In this document: one piece after another, positions 1 through 8,031 of the stretch | How positions within the stretch are numbered: the first letter of the stretch is position 1 | How the letters are laid out: each line of letters opens with the position of its first letter | Origin: Citrobacter braakii | GTDB taxonomy: Bacteria; Pseudomonadota; Gammaproteobacteria; Enterobacterales; Enterobacteriaceae | Length of the DNA stretch: 64,000 bases | Direction: 5' to 3' | NCBI RefSeq assembly: GCF_002075345.1 | Contig: NZ_NAEW01000001.1 | Span: 1 to 64,000 of the forward strand | The notes under the pieces: generated by a model | Told to the model about the DNA's origin: nothing | What the model saw: only the letters and a program-made list of their open reading frames with translations | Databases searched by the model: none | Made by a program: the position numbers and the translations under genes

Positions 1-45
1 TTTACGGGCCGTAAGTAACGAAGTCTGATGCAAATGTCAGATCGT

Positions 46-91
46 ATGCGCCTGTTAGGGCGCGGCTGGTAACAGAGCCTTATAGGCGCAT
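46..91. repeat. Imperfect inverted repeat, possibly REP-derived
   Basis: Eight-base arms ATGCGCCT (46-53) and AGGCGCAT (84-91) are perfect reverse complements around a 30-base loop that contains further short complementary GC stretches. It lies downstream of ycaC, beyond its terminator. The size and GC-rich arms resemble an extragenic palindrome, but the match to a REP consensus is poor, so the family is a guess. Confidence 0.35.
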
Positions 92-93
92 CC

Positions 94-118
94 GAAAAAC
101 CTCCGGCTATGCCGGAGG
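94..118 (-). terminator. Rho-independent terminator of ycaC
   Basis: On the minus strand an 8-bp perfect stem CCTCCGGC/GCCGGAGG with a 3-base loop is followed by a run of five T. It lies 9 bases beyond the ycaC stop codon, as expected for a single-gene transcript ending here. Confidence 0.85.
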
Positions 119-126
119 ATATTTAT

Positions 127-753
127 TTACTTCTGTTTAGTTAACGTGTCGTAGCTGGTCATCAGATTGCGATAATCAGGAATGTGATTAGAGAACAGCG
201 TCGCCAGACCTTCGATATCGTTGCGCCAGTCGCGATGCAACTCACATGCGACACCAAACCACGTCATCAGTTGAGCACCGGCCTGGGACATTCGATCCCA
301 TGCTGAATGGCGAGTAATTTCATTAAACGTACCTGACGCATCGGTTACGACAAAGACATCAAAACCTTCTTCAATAGCCGAGAGCGCAGGGAAAGCAACG
401 CAAACTTCCGTCACGACACCGGCAATAATCAGCTGTTTTTTACCGGTCGCTTTCACTGCTTTCACGAAATCTTCGTTATCCCACGCGTTAATGTTTCCGG
501 GGCGAGCAATATAAGGCGCATCGGGAAATTGAGCTTTCAGTTCCGGTACCAGTGGCCCGTTTGGTCCTGTCTCGAAACTGGTTGTCAGAATGGTTGGGAG
601 TTTGAAGTATTTTGCTAAGTCGCCGAGGGCAAGCACGTTGTTTTTAAATTTATCGGGATCGATATCCCGAACCAGAGAGAGCAGGCCAGCCTGATGGTCG
701 ACCAGCAGTACTGCCGCATTATCTTTATCAAGTCTTACGTAAGGTTTAGTCAT
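127..753 (-). CDS. ycaC: YcaC, isochorismatase-like cysteine hydrolase family protein
   Basis: A 208-residue protein that matches E. coli YcaC over its full length as I recall it. YcaC belongs to the isochorismatase-like hydrolase superfamily and forms a cytoplasmic octamer; its physiological substrate is unknown. Visible family features are the Asp in LLVDHQ near residue 25, the Lys of the catalytic triad in the central part, and the Cys in GVVTEVCVAF around residue 118. The open frame extends seven codons upstream, but the ATG at 753 has a well-placed GGAG and gives the family start. It is transcribed alone, divergent from ycaD, and followed at once by a terminator. Confidence 0.93.
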   Translation of the reverse strand: MTKPYVRLDKDNAAVLLVDHQAGLLSLVRDIDPDKFKNNVLALGDLAKYFKLPTILTTSFETGPNGPLVPELKAQFPDAPYIARPGNINAWDNEDFVKAVKATGKKQLIIAGVVTEVCVAFPALSAIEEGFDVFVVTDASGTFNEITRHSAWDRMSQAGAQLMTWFGVACELHRDWRNDIEGLATLFSNHIPDYRNLMTSYDTLTKQK

Positions 754-956
754 GATATTTCTCCTGTTCAGCATCAGTGGGGGAAATTTGATGAGTTTAA
801 GTCTACAGAAAGAACGATATATGGATTAGATACCTAAATAAGAACTCACTGTTCTATTTTGAAGACAATGCAGATCTGCATCCCGCATAGAGTTTAGTAA
901 GAAATAAAAGTAAGGGGAGTCCATGAAATTTTTCGACTGAACGCAACGCGAGATTT

Positions 957-970
957 TTGTTTTAGATCAA
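957..970. promoter_or_regulatory. FNR-like box
   Basis: TTGTT-TTAG-ATCAA matches nine of ten defined positions of the FNR consensus TTGAT-N4-ATCAA. It lies about 170 bases upstream of ycaD and 200 upstream of ycaC, so neither target is obvious. FNR and CRP boxes are similar, so this could also be a weak CRP site. Seen by eye only. Confidence 0.3.
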
Positions 971-1074
971 TAAAAACAAGCAGATGTGTTTTTGTGTTTT
1001 TTATCTATTCACATTAAGAATCAGTAATGCAAATCGATCGTCCGGAAAGCGCTTCAGCCCTTTGATTGCGCCGA

Positions 1075-1102
1075 TTGACAATGTTTTTGGCAGTGGCATG
1101 AT
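1075..1102 (+). promoter_or_regulatory. Candidate sigma-70 promoter of ycaD
   Basis: A perfect -35 TTGACA (1075-1080) is followed after 16 bases by CATGAT (1097-1102), four of six matches to the -10 consensus. The start point would lie about 30 bases before the ycaD ATG. The weak -10 keeps the confidence low. Confidence 0.35.
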
Positions 1103-1138
1103 GCGCATGAAATTTGAACTTCCTCACGGTTTTTATTC

Positions 1139-2287
1139 ATGTCCATCTATACCCGTCCCGTCATGCTGTTGCTGTGCGGGCTGCTTCTGCTGACCCTGGC
1201 GATCGCCGTGTTAAACACGCTCGTCCCGCTTTGGCTCGCCCATGAAAATCTGCCAACCTGGCAGGTAGGTGTGGTGAGTTCTTCCTACTTTACCGGCAAT
1301 CTGGTAGGGACGTTGCTGACCGGGTATTTAATAAAACACCTTGGTTTTAATCGCAGCTATTACATTGCCTCGCTTATTTTTGCCGCGGGCTGTATCGGCC
1401 TGGGGGTTATGGTGGGGTTCTGGAGCTGGATGACCTGGCGTTTTATCGCCGGTGTTGGCTGCGCCATGATTTGGGTGGTAGTGGAAAGTGCGCTGATGTG
1501 CAGCGGGAATTCGCGTAATCGCGGACGCTTGCTTGCCGCCTATATGATGATCTATTACGTGGGGACGTTTTTAGGCCAGCTACTGGTTAGTAAAGTATCA
1601 ACAGAATTGATGAACGTCCTGCCGTGGGTGACGGGTACGATCCTGGCTGGTGTTTTGCCATTGCTCTTTACGCGCATTGCCAATCAGCAGGGTGATGAAC
1701 AGCAGTCTACTCCTATTACCTCCATGCTGAAGCTGCGGCAGGCGCGTCTGGGCGTTAACGGCTGTATTATTTCCGGGATTGTGCTGGGGTCTTTGTATGG
1801 CCTGATGCCGCTGTATCTCAACCATCAAGGGGTGAGCAACGCCAGCATTGGTTTCTGGATGGCGGTTCTGGTTAGCGCCGGTATTCTGGGGCAATGGCCG
1901 ATTGGCCGCCTGGCAGACAAGCTGGGGCGCCTGCTGGTTTTACGCGTCCAGGTCTTCGTGGTTATCGTCGGAAGTATTGCCATGCTGAATCAGGCGGCGA
2001 TGGCGCCTGCGTTGTTTATGTTGGGTGCGGCAGGTTTTACCCTCTATCCGGTGGCGATGGCCTGGGCCTGTGAAAAGGTTGAACATCATCAGCTGGTCGC
2101 CATGAATCAGGCATTGTTATTAAGCTATACCGTTGGCAGCCTGCTTGGTCCTTCATTCACCGCAATGCTGATGCAGAATTATTCCGATAATCTGTTATTC
2201 ATTATGATCGCCAGCGTATCGTTTATTTATCTGCTGATGTTGTTGCGTAGCGCCAGACATACACCGACTCCGGTGGCTCACGTATAA
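1139..2287 (+). CDS. ycaD: YcaD, major facilitator superfamily transporter
   Basis: A 382-residue inner-membrane protein with about twelve hydrophobic segments, the same length and sequence pattern as E. coli YcaD. The MFS signature after the second helix reads [13 protein letters not shown], and the equivalent motif in the second half reads [14 protein letters not shown] near residues 257-270. MFS proteins move small solutes by proton or substrate gradients; no substrate is established for YcaD. No strong Shine-Dalgarno precedes the ATG. In E. coli K-12 ycaM follows in the same direction; here the next gene is convergent and belongs to an inserted PTS operon. Confidence 0.93.
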   Translation: MSIYTRPVMLLLCGLLLLTLAIAVLNTLVPLWLAHENLPTWQVGVVSSSYFTGNLVGTLLTGYLIKHLGFNRSYYIASLIFAAGCIGLGVMVGFWSWMTWRFIAGVGCAMIWVVVESALMCSGNSRNRGRLLAAYMMIYYVGTFLGQLLVSKVSTELMNVLPWVTGTILAGVLPLLFTRIANQQGDEQQSTPITSMLKLRQARLGVNGCIISGIVLGSLYGLMPLYLNHQGVSNASIGFWMAVLVSAGILGQWPIGRLADKLGRLLVLRVQVFVVIVGSIAMLNQAAMAPALFMLGAAGFTLYPVAMAWACEKVEHHQLVAMNQALLLSYTVGSLLGPSFTAMLMQNYSDNLLFIMIASVSFIYLLMLLRSARHTPTPVAHV

Positions 2288-2297
2288 AGCGCGCCAG

Positions 2298-2329
2298 ACG
2301 GTATGCAAGGCAAAATGTTTGCATACCGT
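2298..2329. terminator. Stem-loop between convergent ycaD and PTS EIIA gene
   Basis: Perfect 11-bp arms ACGGTATGCAA (2298-2308) and TTGCATACCGT (2319-2329) enclose a 10-base loop. It sits 11 bases after the ycaD stop and 4 bases from the stop of the convergent EIIA gene. There is no clear T run on either strand, so it may block read-through or protect 3' ends rather than act as a classical intrinsic terminator. Confidence 0.5.
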
Positions 2330-2332
2330 GAC

Positions 2333-2809
2333 TCATTTTCCCATTGCGGGTATGCCGGAAGTTGCGAGGTATTCGCATGCTTTCAGCGTGCAGTGAAGTT
2401 GCGCCTGACTGGTCATACTCGTCAGCTGTTGTAAATGCTCCCCTTCATCCAGCCAGCAAACCAGTTTTTGAATCATTTCAATATGTCGGGTGCTGCTGGC
2501 AGCCGCCAGGACAATAATTAACCGCACATCTGGATGCCCAGGAAAAGGCACCGCCTCTTTCAGACACAAGAGCGACAAATGTGTCTCACTGCTTATCACT
2601 CCTTCTTCCGGACGAGCGTGCGGCAGGGCAAACTCAGGGCTTAAGATGTACCACGGACCCAGTTGTTCTGTTTCACGGATGATTGCCTGTGCGTAGGCGG
2701 ACGTAATCGCGCCCAGTTCTTCCAGAGGCTGGCAAGCCAGCGTCACGGCCTCCTGCCAGGATCGGCATTGTTCACGAAACTGACAGGCAGAAAATAGCGC
2801 AGATGTCAT
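2333..2809 (-). CDS. PTS system EIIA component, ascorbate/mannitol-type fold
   Basis: A 158-residue cytoplasmic phosphocarrier. The PTS_EIIA type-2 pattern is clear: the expected phosphorylated histidine is His64 in FALPHARPEEGV, and the following strand carries the usual PFPGHPDVRLIIVLAA block. EIIA takes phosphate from HPr and passes it to EIIB. It is the last gene of a five-gene minus-strand operon (EIIB, EIIC, split transketolase, EIIA). A 53-base gap containing a stem-loop separates it from the transketolase gene. The ATG has an AGGAG seven bases upstream. Family assignment is firm; the sugar is not known. Confidence 0.88.
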   Translation of the reverse strand: MTSALFSACQFREQCRSWQEAVTLACQPLEELGAITSAYAQAIIRETEQLGPWYILSPEFALPHARPEEGVISSETHLSLLCLKEAVPFPGHPDVRLIIVLAAASSTRHIEMIQKLVCWLDEGEHLQQLTSMTSQAQLHCTLKACEYLATSGIPAMGK

Positions 2810-2832
2810 TGTGTTCTCCTTATTTCAGAGCA

Positions 2833-2853
2833 GCAGACCGCATTGCGGTCTGC
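2833..2853 (-). other. Intercistronic stem-loop before EIIA gene
   Basis: Perfect 9-bp arms GCAGACCGC (2833-2841) and GCGGTCTGC (2845-2853) with a 3-base loop lie between the transketolase C-subunit stop and the EIIA start. No T run follows on the minus strand, so it more likely stabilises the upstream message or tunes relative expression than ends transcription. Confidence 0.6.
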
Positions 2854-2862
2854 CAACCCGAA

Positions 2863-3774
2863 CTATCTGAGGGCTTCAAAGAGTGCGGTCGCCGAAATAC
2901 CGTATTTCTCTTTCAACTGGCGGCTATTGCCTGATTCCGTAAACGTATCTTGTGTCCCCAGTCGGATTAATCTCGTGGTTAATCCTTCCTCCGCCAATAC
3001 TTCAGCAACCTGTCCACCAAGCCCACCGGTGATCGTGTGATTTTCAATCGTTGCGATCTGCGGGCAGTTGGCAATCAGTTGCAGAAAGCGCTGGCGGTTA
3101 AACGGTTTTAGCATAGCGACGTGAATCAGCTTGCCACGTTTTCCCTGGGCGCACAGCTGCACATAACCTGCGCTTGCCTGCTCCAGAACGGTCCCTTCAT
3201 AGAGAATGGCGAAGTCATTGCCTGAGTCCTCCACGGCGGCGATATCGGTCACTCGCGGAACGGCAGATTTATCGCGCACGGGCATCGGTTCTCGGGCTAC
3301 GCGAATATAGACCGGACCGGGAATGTTTACTGCCTGTTCAAATGCGGACTCAACTTCTTCAGCGTCGGCAGGCGTTAGAATTGTGAGCCCCGGCAGTACG
3401 CGCGTCAGGGCCAGATCTTCCAGCGCATGATGCGATGCGCCGTCAGGTCCATCATCCATTCCTGGGTGGCTACCAACTAATTTAATGTTAGCTTTGGCGT
3501 AGCACGCCTGGCGCAGTTGAGTCCAGGCGGTGCCTGTCACAAACATCGCAAAGTTAACGTAGAACGGAATATTTCCTTCCAACGCCTGGCCAGTGGCAAA
3601 GCTCATTGCCGATCCTTCCGCAATACCCATTTCAAAGAAAGCGTCTGGATAGACGGCCTGGAACTGGTCAGTGCGGGTGGAGCTGGCTAAATCACTATCA
3701 ATGGCGACAATGGGATAGCCCTTTTTTTTCAGGGCAATGAGTGCGTTACCAATTTCATCACGTGGGGCTTTCAT
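2863..3774 (-). CDS. Transketolase C-terminal subunit (split transketolase)
   Basis: About 303 residues covering the pyrimidine-binding and C-terminal domains of transketolase, without the N-terminal PP domain. The first half contains FFEMGIAEGSAM, whose Glu matches the catalytic glutamate that activates thiamine diphosphate, and a conserved His-rich block HPGMDDGPDGASHH near residue 103. The last third is the transketolase C-domain. Together with the adjacent N-subunit it should transfer two-carbon ketol units between sugar phosphates. The ATG at 3774 overlaps the TGA of the upstream gene (TGATG); a GTG one codon earlier is an alternative start. Not the housekeeping tktA or tktB, which are single chains. 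Confidence 0.9.
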   Translation of the reverse strand: MKAPRDEIGNALIALKKKGYPIVAIDSDLASSTRTDQFQAVYPDAFFEMGIAEGSAMSFATGQALEGNIPFYVNFAMFVTGTAWTQLRQACYAKANIKLVGSHPGMDDGPDGASHHALEDLALTRVLPGLTILTPADAEEVESAFEQAVNIPGPVYIRVAREPMPVRDKSAVPRVTDIAAVEDSGNDFAILYEGTVLEQASAGYVQLCAQGKRGKLIHVAMLKPFNRQRFLQLIANCPQIATIENHTITGGLGGQVAEVLAEEGLTTRLIRLGTQDTFTESGNSRQLKEKYGISATALFEALR

Positions 3775-4571
3775 CACTGCAACTCCTCCATAGCCTGCTG
3801 ATATTGTTCGGTGGTTGGGGTTTTTGAATGCCAGTCACCGTTATTTTCCATATAGCTAACGCCACTGCCTTTGGTGGTATGCGCAATAATGGCGACAGGT
3901 TTTCCTTTCAGATGGCGTGAAAGCATCAGCGTGTCGGCAACCTGATGCATATCGTTACCGTTATGGAGTTCGAGTACGTGCCAGCCGAAAAGACGCACTT
4001 TGTCGGCCAGAGGTTCCAGATTCACCACCTGATTAACGGGGTCGTGGGAGGAAAAACCGTTGTAGTCAATAATCGCCACCAGGTTATCCATCTTCATATG
4101 GCCTGCCTGCTGTAGCGTTTCCCAGATTTGCCCTTCGTGCATTTCGCCATCGCCAATGATGGCGAAAACGCGCTGTGATTCCCCCCGCTGTTTTTTGGCC
4201 GCCGACATACCAAAGGCAATGGATAATCCCTGGCCCAGCAGGCCGGTTGTTGCATCGACTTCGGGCAGAGATTTGATGCTAGGGTGCCCCTGTAAACGTG
4301 AGTTAATTTGTCGAAAAGTATTAAATTCGCTGCGCTCAATTTTGCCTTTTTGATGCAGCATGGCGTACTGAGCAGCAACCGCATGACCTTTGCTCATGAC
4401 CACGCGAGCGCGAGGGGCGCAGGAGAAGTCCACCTCTTGATCGTAAATCCAGGTCAGAATGTCGATGATGGACAATGCACCGCCAGGATGGCCAATGCCT
4501 GATTCATAAATCATGGTGACAATATCCCGGCGAGCAGCCAGCGCATGGGATTTCAATTCGTCAATATTCAT
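3774..4571 (-). CDS. Transketolase N-terminal subunit (split transketolase)
   Basis: A 265-residue thiamine-diphosphate-binding subunit. Motifs in order are GIGHPGGALS near residue 28, the TGLLGQGLSIAFGMS block near 110, the cofactor-binding GDGEMHEGQIWE near 145 and a downstream DYN that completes the GDG-N motif. The ATG at 4571 is chosen because AAGGA lies six bases before it; a second ATG two codons upstream has no room for a ribosome-binding site. It is translationally coupled to the C-subunit gene and starts 12 bases after the EIIC stop. Splitting of transketolase is known in several sugar catabolic clusters. Confidence 0.9.
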   Translation of the reverse strand: MNIDELKSHALAARRDIVTMIYESGIGHPGGALSIIDILTWIYDQEVDFSCAPRARVVMSKGHAVAAQYAMLHQKGKIERSEFNTFRQINSRLQGHPSIKSLPEVDATTGLLGQGLSIAFGMSAAKKQRGESQRVFAIIGDGEMHEGQIWETLQQAGHMKMDNLVAIIDYNGFSSHDPVNQVVNLEPLADKVRLFGWHVLELHNGNDMHQVADTLMLSRHLKGKPVAIIAHTTKGSGVSYMENNGDWHSKTPTTEQYQQAMEELQ

Positions 4572-4583
4572 GTTCATTCCTTA

Positions 4584-5849
4584 TCAGGGCAACATTTTGC
4601 CGATGTAATAAACCACTAAGCCGAGGGCGACAAAATCTGTCTCCGGGAAGCTAGTACCGGACAATCCAACCGACTCCATGATGGGATAGATGAGTGCCGG
4701 GCCAATACCAATTAATATGCCAGTGACAAAGCTACCGGCGATGGCCCCTTTCCAGCCTCCTGACGCATTACCGAAGACGGCGGCGGTAGCACCAATGAAG
4801 AAGTAGGGGATGGCGACGGGGATAATGACCGTTTGCCCAATTAATGCGAGTACCCCCATAACCACCAATCCACCCACAAAGGAAGAGATGAAACCTAAAA
4901 CGGTGGCGGTTGGGGCATACGGAAAGACGACTGGGCAATCCAGTGCGGGTTTGGCGTTCGGGATAAACTTTTCAGAGATGCCCAGAAATGCCGGGACTAT
5001 TTCTGACAACAGCAAGCGAACGCCGGTGATGATGATATAAAGCGATGCGGTAAATGTGAGTGACTGGAATAGCGGATAAACCAGCCAATGCATTCCACCG
5101 GCGGCGGCCGTTACCGCTTCTTCGCCTGCGGCAAGCGCCGCGATGTAATAGAAAATACTGACAGAGATGGACACGGAGACGATGTAGTCTTTAAAAATCC
5201 CCAACCATCCGGGAAGATTTAGCTTTTCTGTTGACTGCTTAGGATCGCCCACTTTCGAACCGATCCATCCCGATAGCGCGTAGGCCAGAGTAACGTAATG
5301 ACCCATCGCGATTTCATCATTACCGGTAATCTTACGCATCCACGGCTGAGCGATAGCTGGATAGACACAGGCCGCAAGCCCCAGCAGTATGGAGCCGACG
5401 ATAATTGTTGTTACATCGCTGTAGCCAAGCGCCTTAAGCGTAACGGTTAAGAGGGCAGACAGATACAGATTATGTTGGCCCGTCAGGAAGATGTATTTGA
5501 ACGGTGTTACGCGGGCAAAAAACAAGTTCCAGCCGAAACCAACGACCATGATGAGTGAAACGCACATGGCAAACTTGGTTTGTGCCAGCCCAGTTAACGC
5601 TTCGGCTAACGGCATCACACCTTTCAGACCGAATCCATCGCTGAATAAGGTCTGAAAATTACCTAAGGATGTCACCGCAATCCCTGCTCCGCCGGCAAAT
5701 ACCAGAAATCCGACGATGGTTTTAAAGGTACCTGAAAGCACTTTTTCGATGGGTTTACGCTGGATAAGCAAACCAATTAGCGCAATAAAGCCAACTAAAA
5801 GTGGGGTTACACCCAAAATGTCGAATACAATGAACTTTAGGAGATCCAT
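4584..5849 (-). CDS. PTS EIIC permease, ascorbate family (UlaA/SgaT-like)
   Basis: A 421-residue integral membrane protein with about ten hydrophobic segments. Features typical of the ascorbate-type EIIC family are FARVTPFKYIFLTGQHNLY near residue 125 and the repeated glycine-rich membrane loops. EIIC forms the substrate channel and works with the phosphorylated EIIB. The ATG at 5849 is preceded by GGGGGA and lies 16 bases after the EIIB stop; the longer frame starting upstream would overlap EIIB. The family is sure; ascorbate as the actual substrate is not, because none of the UlaD/UlaE/UlaF/UlaG enzymes is present nearby. Confidence 0.88.
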   Translation of the reverse strand: MDLLKFIVFDILGVTPLLVGFIALIGLLIQRKPIEKVLSGTFKTIVGFLVFAGGAGIAVTSLGNFQTLFSDGFGLKGVMPLAEALTGLAQTKFAMCVSLIMVVGFGWNLFFARVTPFKYIFLTGQHNLYLSALLTVTLKALGYSDVTTIIVGSILLGLAACVYPAIAQPWMRKITGNDEIAMGHYVTLAYALSGWIGSKVGDPKQSTEKLNLPGWLGIFKDYIVSVSISVSIFYYIAALAAGEEAVTAAAGGMHWLVYPLFQSLTFTASLYIIITGVRLLLSEIVPAFLGISEKFIPNAKPALDCPVVFPYAPTATVLGFISSFVGGLVVMGVLALIGQTVIIPVAIPYFFIGATAAVFGNASGGWKGAIAGSFVTGILIGIGPALIYPIMESVGLSGTSFPETDFVALGLVVYYIGKMLP

Positions 5850-5865
5850 ATTTCCCCCGGAGAGG

Positions 5866-6141
5866 TTAGTTGTTTTGAACAACGCTGGTGAGCGCAGATT
5901 CCATTTCTTCGCTGTTCATCAGATCGGTGATACCGATTGCTCTGAACCCGGCGGCTTCTACCTCATCGGTCAGGTCGCTCATGGTGATCACGAAGTCGAT
6001 GTTTTGCCAGGTTCGTAGCCCTGACAGGACATCGTGTTCAAGATCGATATCCCAGCCATGTTTATCGATGACTTTTTGGGCTTTGATTTTCAGCATTAGC
6101 GAACTGCCCATACCGGTACGACAGACGATCAGACCTTTCAT
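5866..6141 (-). CDS. PTS EIIB component, ascorbate type (UlaB/SgaB-like)
   Basis: A 91-residue cytoplasmic phosphotransfer protein. Cys7 in VCRTGMGSSLM is the expected phosphorylated residue of lactose/ascorbate-type EIIB, and the fold pattern of alternating strands and helices fits. It is the first gene of the PTS-transketolase operon and faces the divergent regulator across a 121-base gap. An AGGAGA lies upstream of the ATG. Confidence 0.9.
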   Translation of the reverse strand: MKGLIVCRTGMGSSLMLKIKAQKVIDKHGWDIDLEHDVLSGLRTWQNIDFVITMSDLTDEVEAAGFRAIGITDLMNSEEMESALTSVVQNN

Positions 6142-6189
6142 TAGACGTTCTCCTGTTTGTAAAAATAATTATTTTTAATTATCATTGGT

Positions 6190-6209
6190 GCGATAAAAAT
6201 TATTATCGC
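6190..6209. promoter_or_regulatory. Candidate operator of the PTS-transketolase operon
   Basis: A 20-base inverted repeat with perfect 7-bp arms GCGATAA and TTATCGC around a 6-base centre sits midway between the EIIB gene and the divergent RpiR-type regulator gene. A second AT-only palindrome lies at 6161-6176. Regulators of this family usually bind such repeats between themselves and their target operon, so this is the likely binding site; that is inference from position and symmetry. Confidence 0.5.
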
Positions 6210-6262
6210 AAAGCCGGGCAAAGTATGTGACAGCATTTGCATTTTGTGCAAAAAGGCGAAAA

Positions 6263-7111
6263 ATGAGTCAGATAGATACTAATTTATTGATTAACATAAG
6301 AAATGGGGCTTCAGAACTGAGTCCGATCCTGGAAAAGGTAGGGCGTTTTATCACTGAAAATCCTGATTTTGTGATGCGGCATACGATAACCGAGCTGGCT
6401 GATTCTATTGATACCAGTGAGGGGAGTATCACTCGTTTTTGCCGTGCCTTTGGTTTTAAGGGGTTTTCTGATTTCAGAACGGCTCTTGCACTGGAGCAAG
6501 GAGCTGCACGGCCGAATGATGGAGGAAGTGAGGAGACGGCGGCGGTACTGGCAAGCGTTTGTGACAGCAATGCCATCATCGACAGCAAAGAATTGCAGGC
6601 GGTTGCGACCTGGTTAAATCAGCTCAGTAATATTGCAATTTATGCGGTAGGTACTGCGGTGCCGGTGGCGTTATTCCTGCAAATCAATCTGGTGCAGATG
6701 GGGAAAATAGCCAGTTATATCGACCGGTTTTATCCGGCGGCTATCTCTCCGTTGGCGGACAGCCAAAAAACAGGGATTATTGTTATTCATACAGAACAAA
6801 TCTCTACCGATATGATGCAGTCGCTGACGCTAGCGAAGGAACAAGGCATAAAAATTCTCTCGTTAACTCGCGGATCGTTTGCGCCATTAAATCGGCTTTC
6901 TGACTGGAATTTGCAGGCGGCGGTTGCATTACAGGGGGAAGGTGAGTCTGGTTTTGCTGAAATTGCTGGTGCGATGATGGTGGCGGATCGCATACTCAGT
7001 GCTCTGGAAGAGCAGGATGAGCGTTACGTGCAGTGTCGTAAAGCACACCAGAAACGTATTTTCTCTATTGAAAGCGTGACCAATAAACTTTCAGAATATT
7101 TTATGTCGTAG
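6263..7111 (+). CDS. RpiR/MurR-family transcriptional regulator with SIS domain
   Basis: A 282-residue protein with the two-domain layout of the RpiR family. The N-terminal helix-turn-helix covers about residues 41-71 (TITELADSI...ITRFCRAFGFKGFSDF), and a SIS sugar-phosphate-binding domain covers about 105-240. Such regulators sense a phosphosugar made by the pathway they control. Divergent placement next to the PTS operon makes that operon the probable target. The ATG at 6263 follows AAGG; a GTG 12 codons upstream is possible but lacks a good ribosome-binding site and would overlap the candidate control region. Confidence 0.87.
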   Translation: MSQIDTNLLINIRNGASELSPILEKVGRFITENPDFVMRHTITELADSIDTSEGSITRFCRAFGFKGFSDFRTALALEQGAARPNDGGSEETAAVLASVCDSNAIIDSKELQAVATWLNQLSNIAIYAVGTAVPVALFLQINLVQMGKIASYIDRFYPAAISPLADSQKTGIIVIHTEQISTDMMQSLTLAKEQGIKILSLTRGSFAPLNRLSDWNLQAAVALQGEGESGFAEIAGAMMVADRILSALEEQDERYVQCRKAHQKRIFSIESVTNKLSEYFMS

Positions 7112-7123
7112 GCATCGAACGTT

Positions 7124-7158
7124 GGCGTCGCGCTACTCAAGCAGAGCGCTGCGACGCC
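7124..7158. terminator. Stem-loop between convergent regulator gene and pflA
   Basis: Perfect 8-bp arms GGCGTCGC (7124-7131) and GCGACGCC (7151-7158), extended by nearby GC pairs, lie between the stop codons of the convergent regulator and pflA genes. No T run follows, so its role as a terminator is only probable. Confidence 0.45.
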
Positions 7159-7172
7159 GTGGTCGTCATACC

Positions 7173-7913
7173 TTAGTACATTACTTTATGACCATACTGC
7201 TCAAGAATGCCTTTCACGCGCTCCATGGTCTCTTTTTTCGGTGGCTTAACACCGTCAAGTTTGTACTCTTCACCCATTGCCACCCATTTGTGTTTGCCCA
7301 GCTCATGGTATGGCAGCAGTTCGATTTTCTCTACGTTGCCCATATCGCGGGTAAACTCGCCCAGGCGGTGCGCGGAGTCGTCATCGTCAGACCAGCCAGG
7401 CACAACGACGTAGCGGATCCACACCTTGATGTCTTTATTGGACAGGTAACGTGCGAACTCAAGCGTACGATGGTTAGATACGCCCACCAGATTCTGATGG
7501 ATTTCATCATTCATCTGTTTGAGATCGAGCATCACCAGGTCAGTGACTTCCAGCAATTCATCGATCACCGGATCGTAGCGGCGAACAAAACCGTTGGTAT
7601 CCAGACAGGTATGAATACCTTCTTTTTTACAGGCACGAAACCAGTCGCGTACAAATTCAGCTTGCAGGATAGCTTCGCCACCGGACGCTGTCACACCGCC
7701 ACCGGAGGCGTTCATAAAGTGGCGGTAGGTCACGACCTCTTTCATTAACTCGTCGACGGTGACTTCTTTGCCGCCGTGCGTATCCCATGTGTCACGGTTA
7801 TGACAATACAGGCAGCGCATCAGGCAGCCCTGGAAGAAGGTAATAAAACGGATGCCCGGGCCATCAACAGTGCCACAGGATTCAAAGGAGTGAATGCGAC
7901 CAATAACTGACAT
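7173..7913 (-). CDS. pflA: Pyruvate formate-lyase 1 activating enzyme
   Basis: A 246-residue radical SAM enzyme that makes the glycyl radical on PflB under anaerobic conditions. The [4Fe-4S] cluster cysteines are C30, C34 and C37 in [11 protein letters not shown], with the SAM-binding [13 protein letters not shown] block near residue 74. The length equals the E. coli protein. The start at 7913 gives the family N-terminus [10 protein letters not shown]; the frame stays open nine codons further but without support. It lies 185 bases downstream of pflB behind a terminator-like hairpin, consistent with lower expression than pflB. Confidence 0.97.
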   Translation of the reverse strand: MSVIGRIHSFESCGTVDGPGIRFITFFQGCLMRCLYCHNRDTWDTHGGKEVTVDELMKEVVTYRHFMNASGGGVTASGGEAILQAEFVRDWFRACKKEGIHTCLDTNGFVRRYDPVIDELLEVTDLVMLDLKQMNDEIHQNLVGVSNHRTLEFARYLSNKDIKVWIRYVVVPGWSDDDDSAHRLGEFTRDMGNVEKIELLPYHELGKHKWVAMGEEYKLDGVKPPKKETMERVKGILEQYGHKVMY

Positions 7914-8031
7914 TGCGGTGTTTCTCCAGGTGTGGCCCATCCGGGGCCAGTGTTAGTGCACAGTTATTAACTGTGTCGAGTCTGTTTTGGCTGCTATCCA
8001 TAAGTATAGATAGCTGACAAAGCAGGCTATT

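Larger units (their letters stand above)
754..1138. other. Divergent intergenic region ycaC/ycaD
   Basis: This 385-base, mostly AT-rich gap carries the control regions of two divergent genes. I see an FNR/CRP-like inverted repeat near 957-970 and a -35/-10 pair near 1075-1102 pointing to ycaD. Short open frames here have no ribosome-binding site or recognisable family and I do not call them genes. Confidence 0.6.

Noticed and set aside
984..1193. Short open frame before ycaD
   Set aside because: It overlaps the ycaD start, has a cysteine-rich implausible tail and no Shine-Dalgarno sequence.
2863..4571. Frameshifted transketolase gene
   Set aside because: The N and C parts each have complete domain boundaries, their own start with a ribosome-binding site and a coupled TGATG junction, so this is a genuine two-subunit enzyme.
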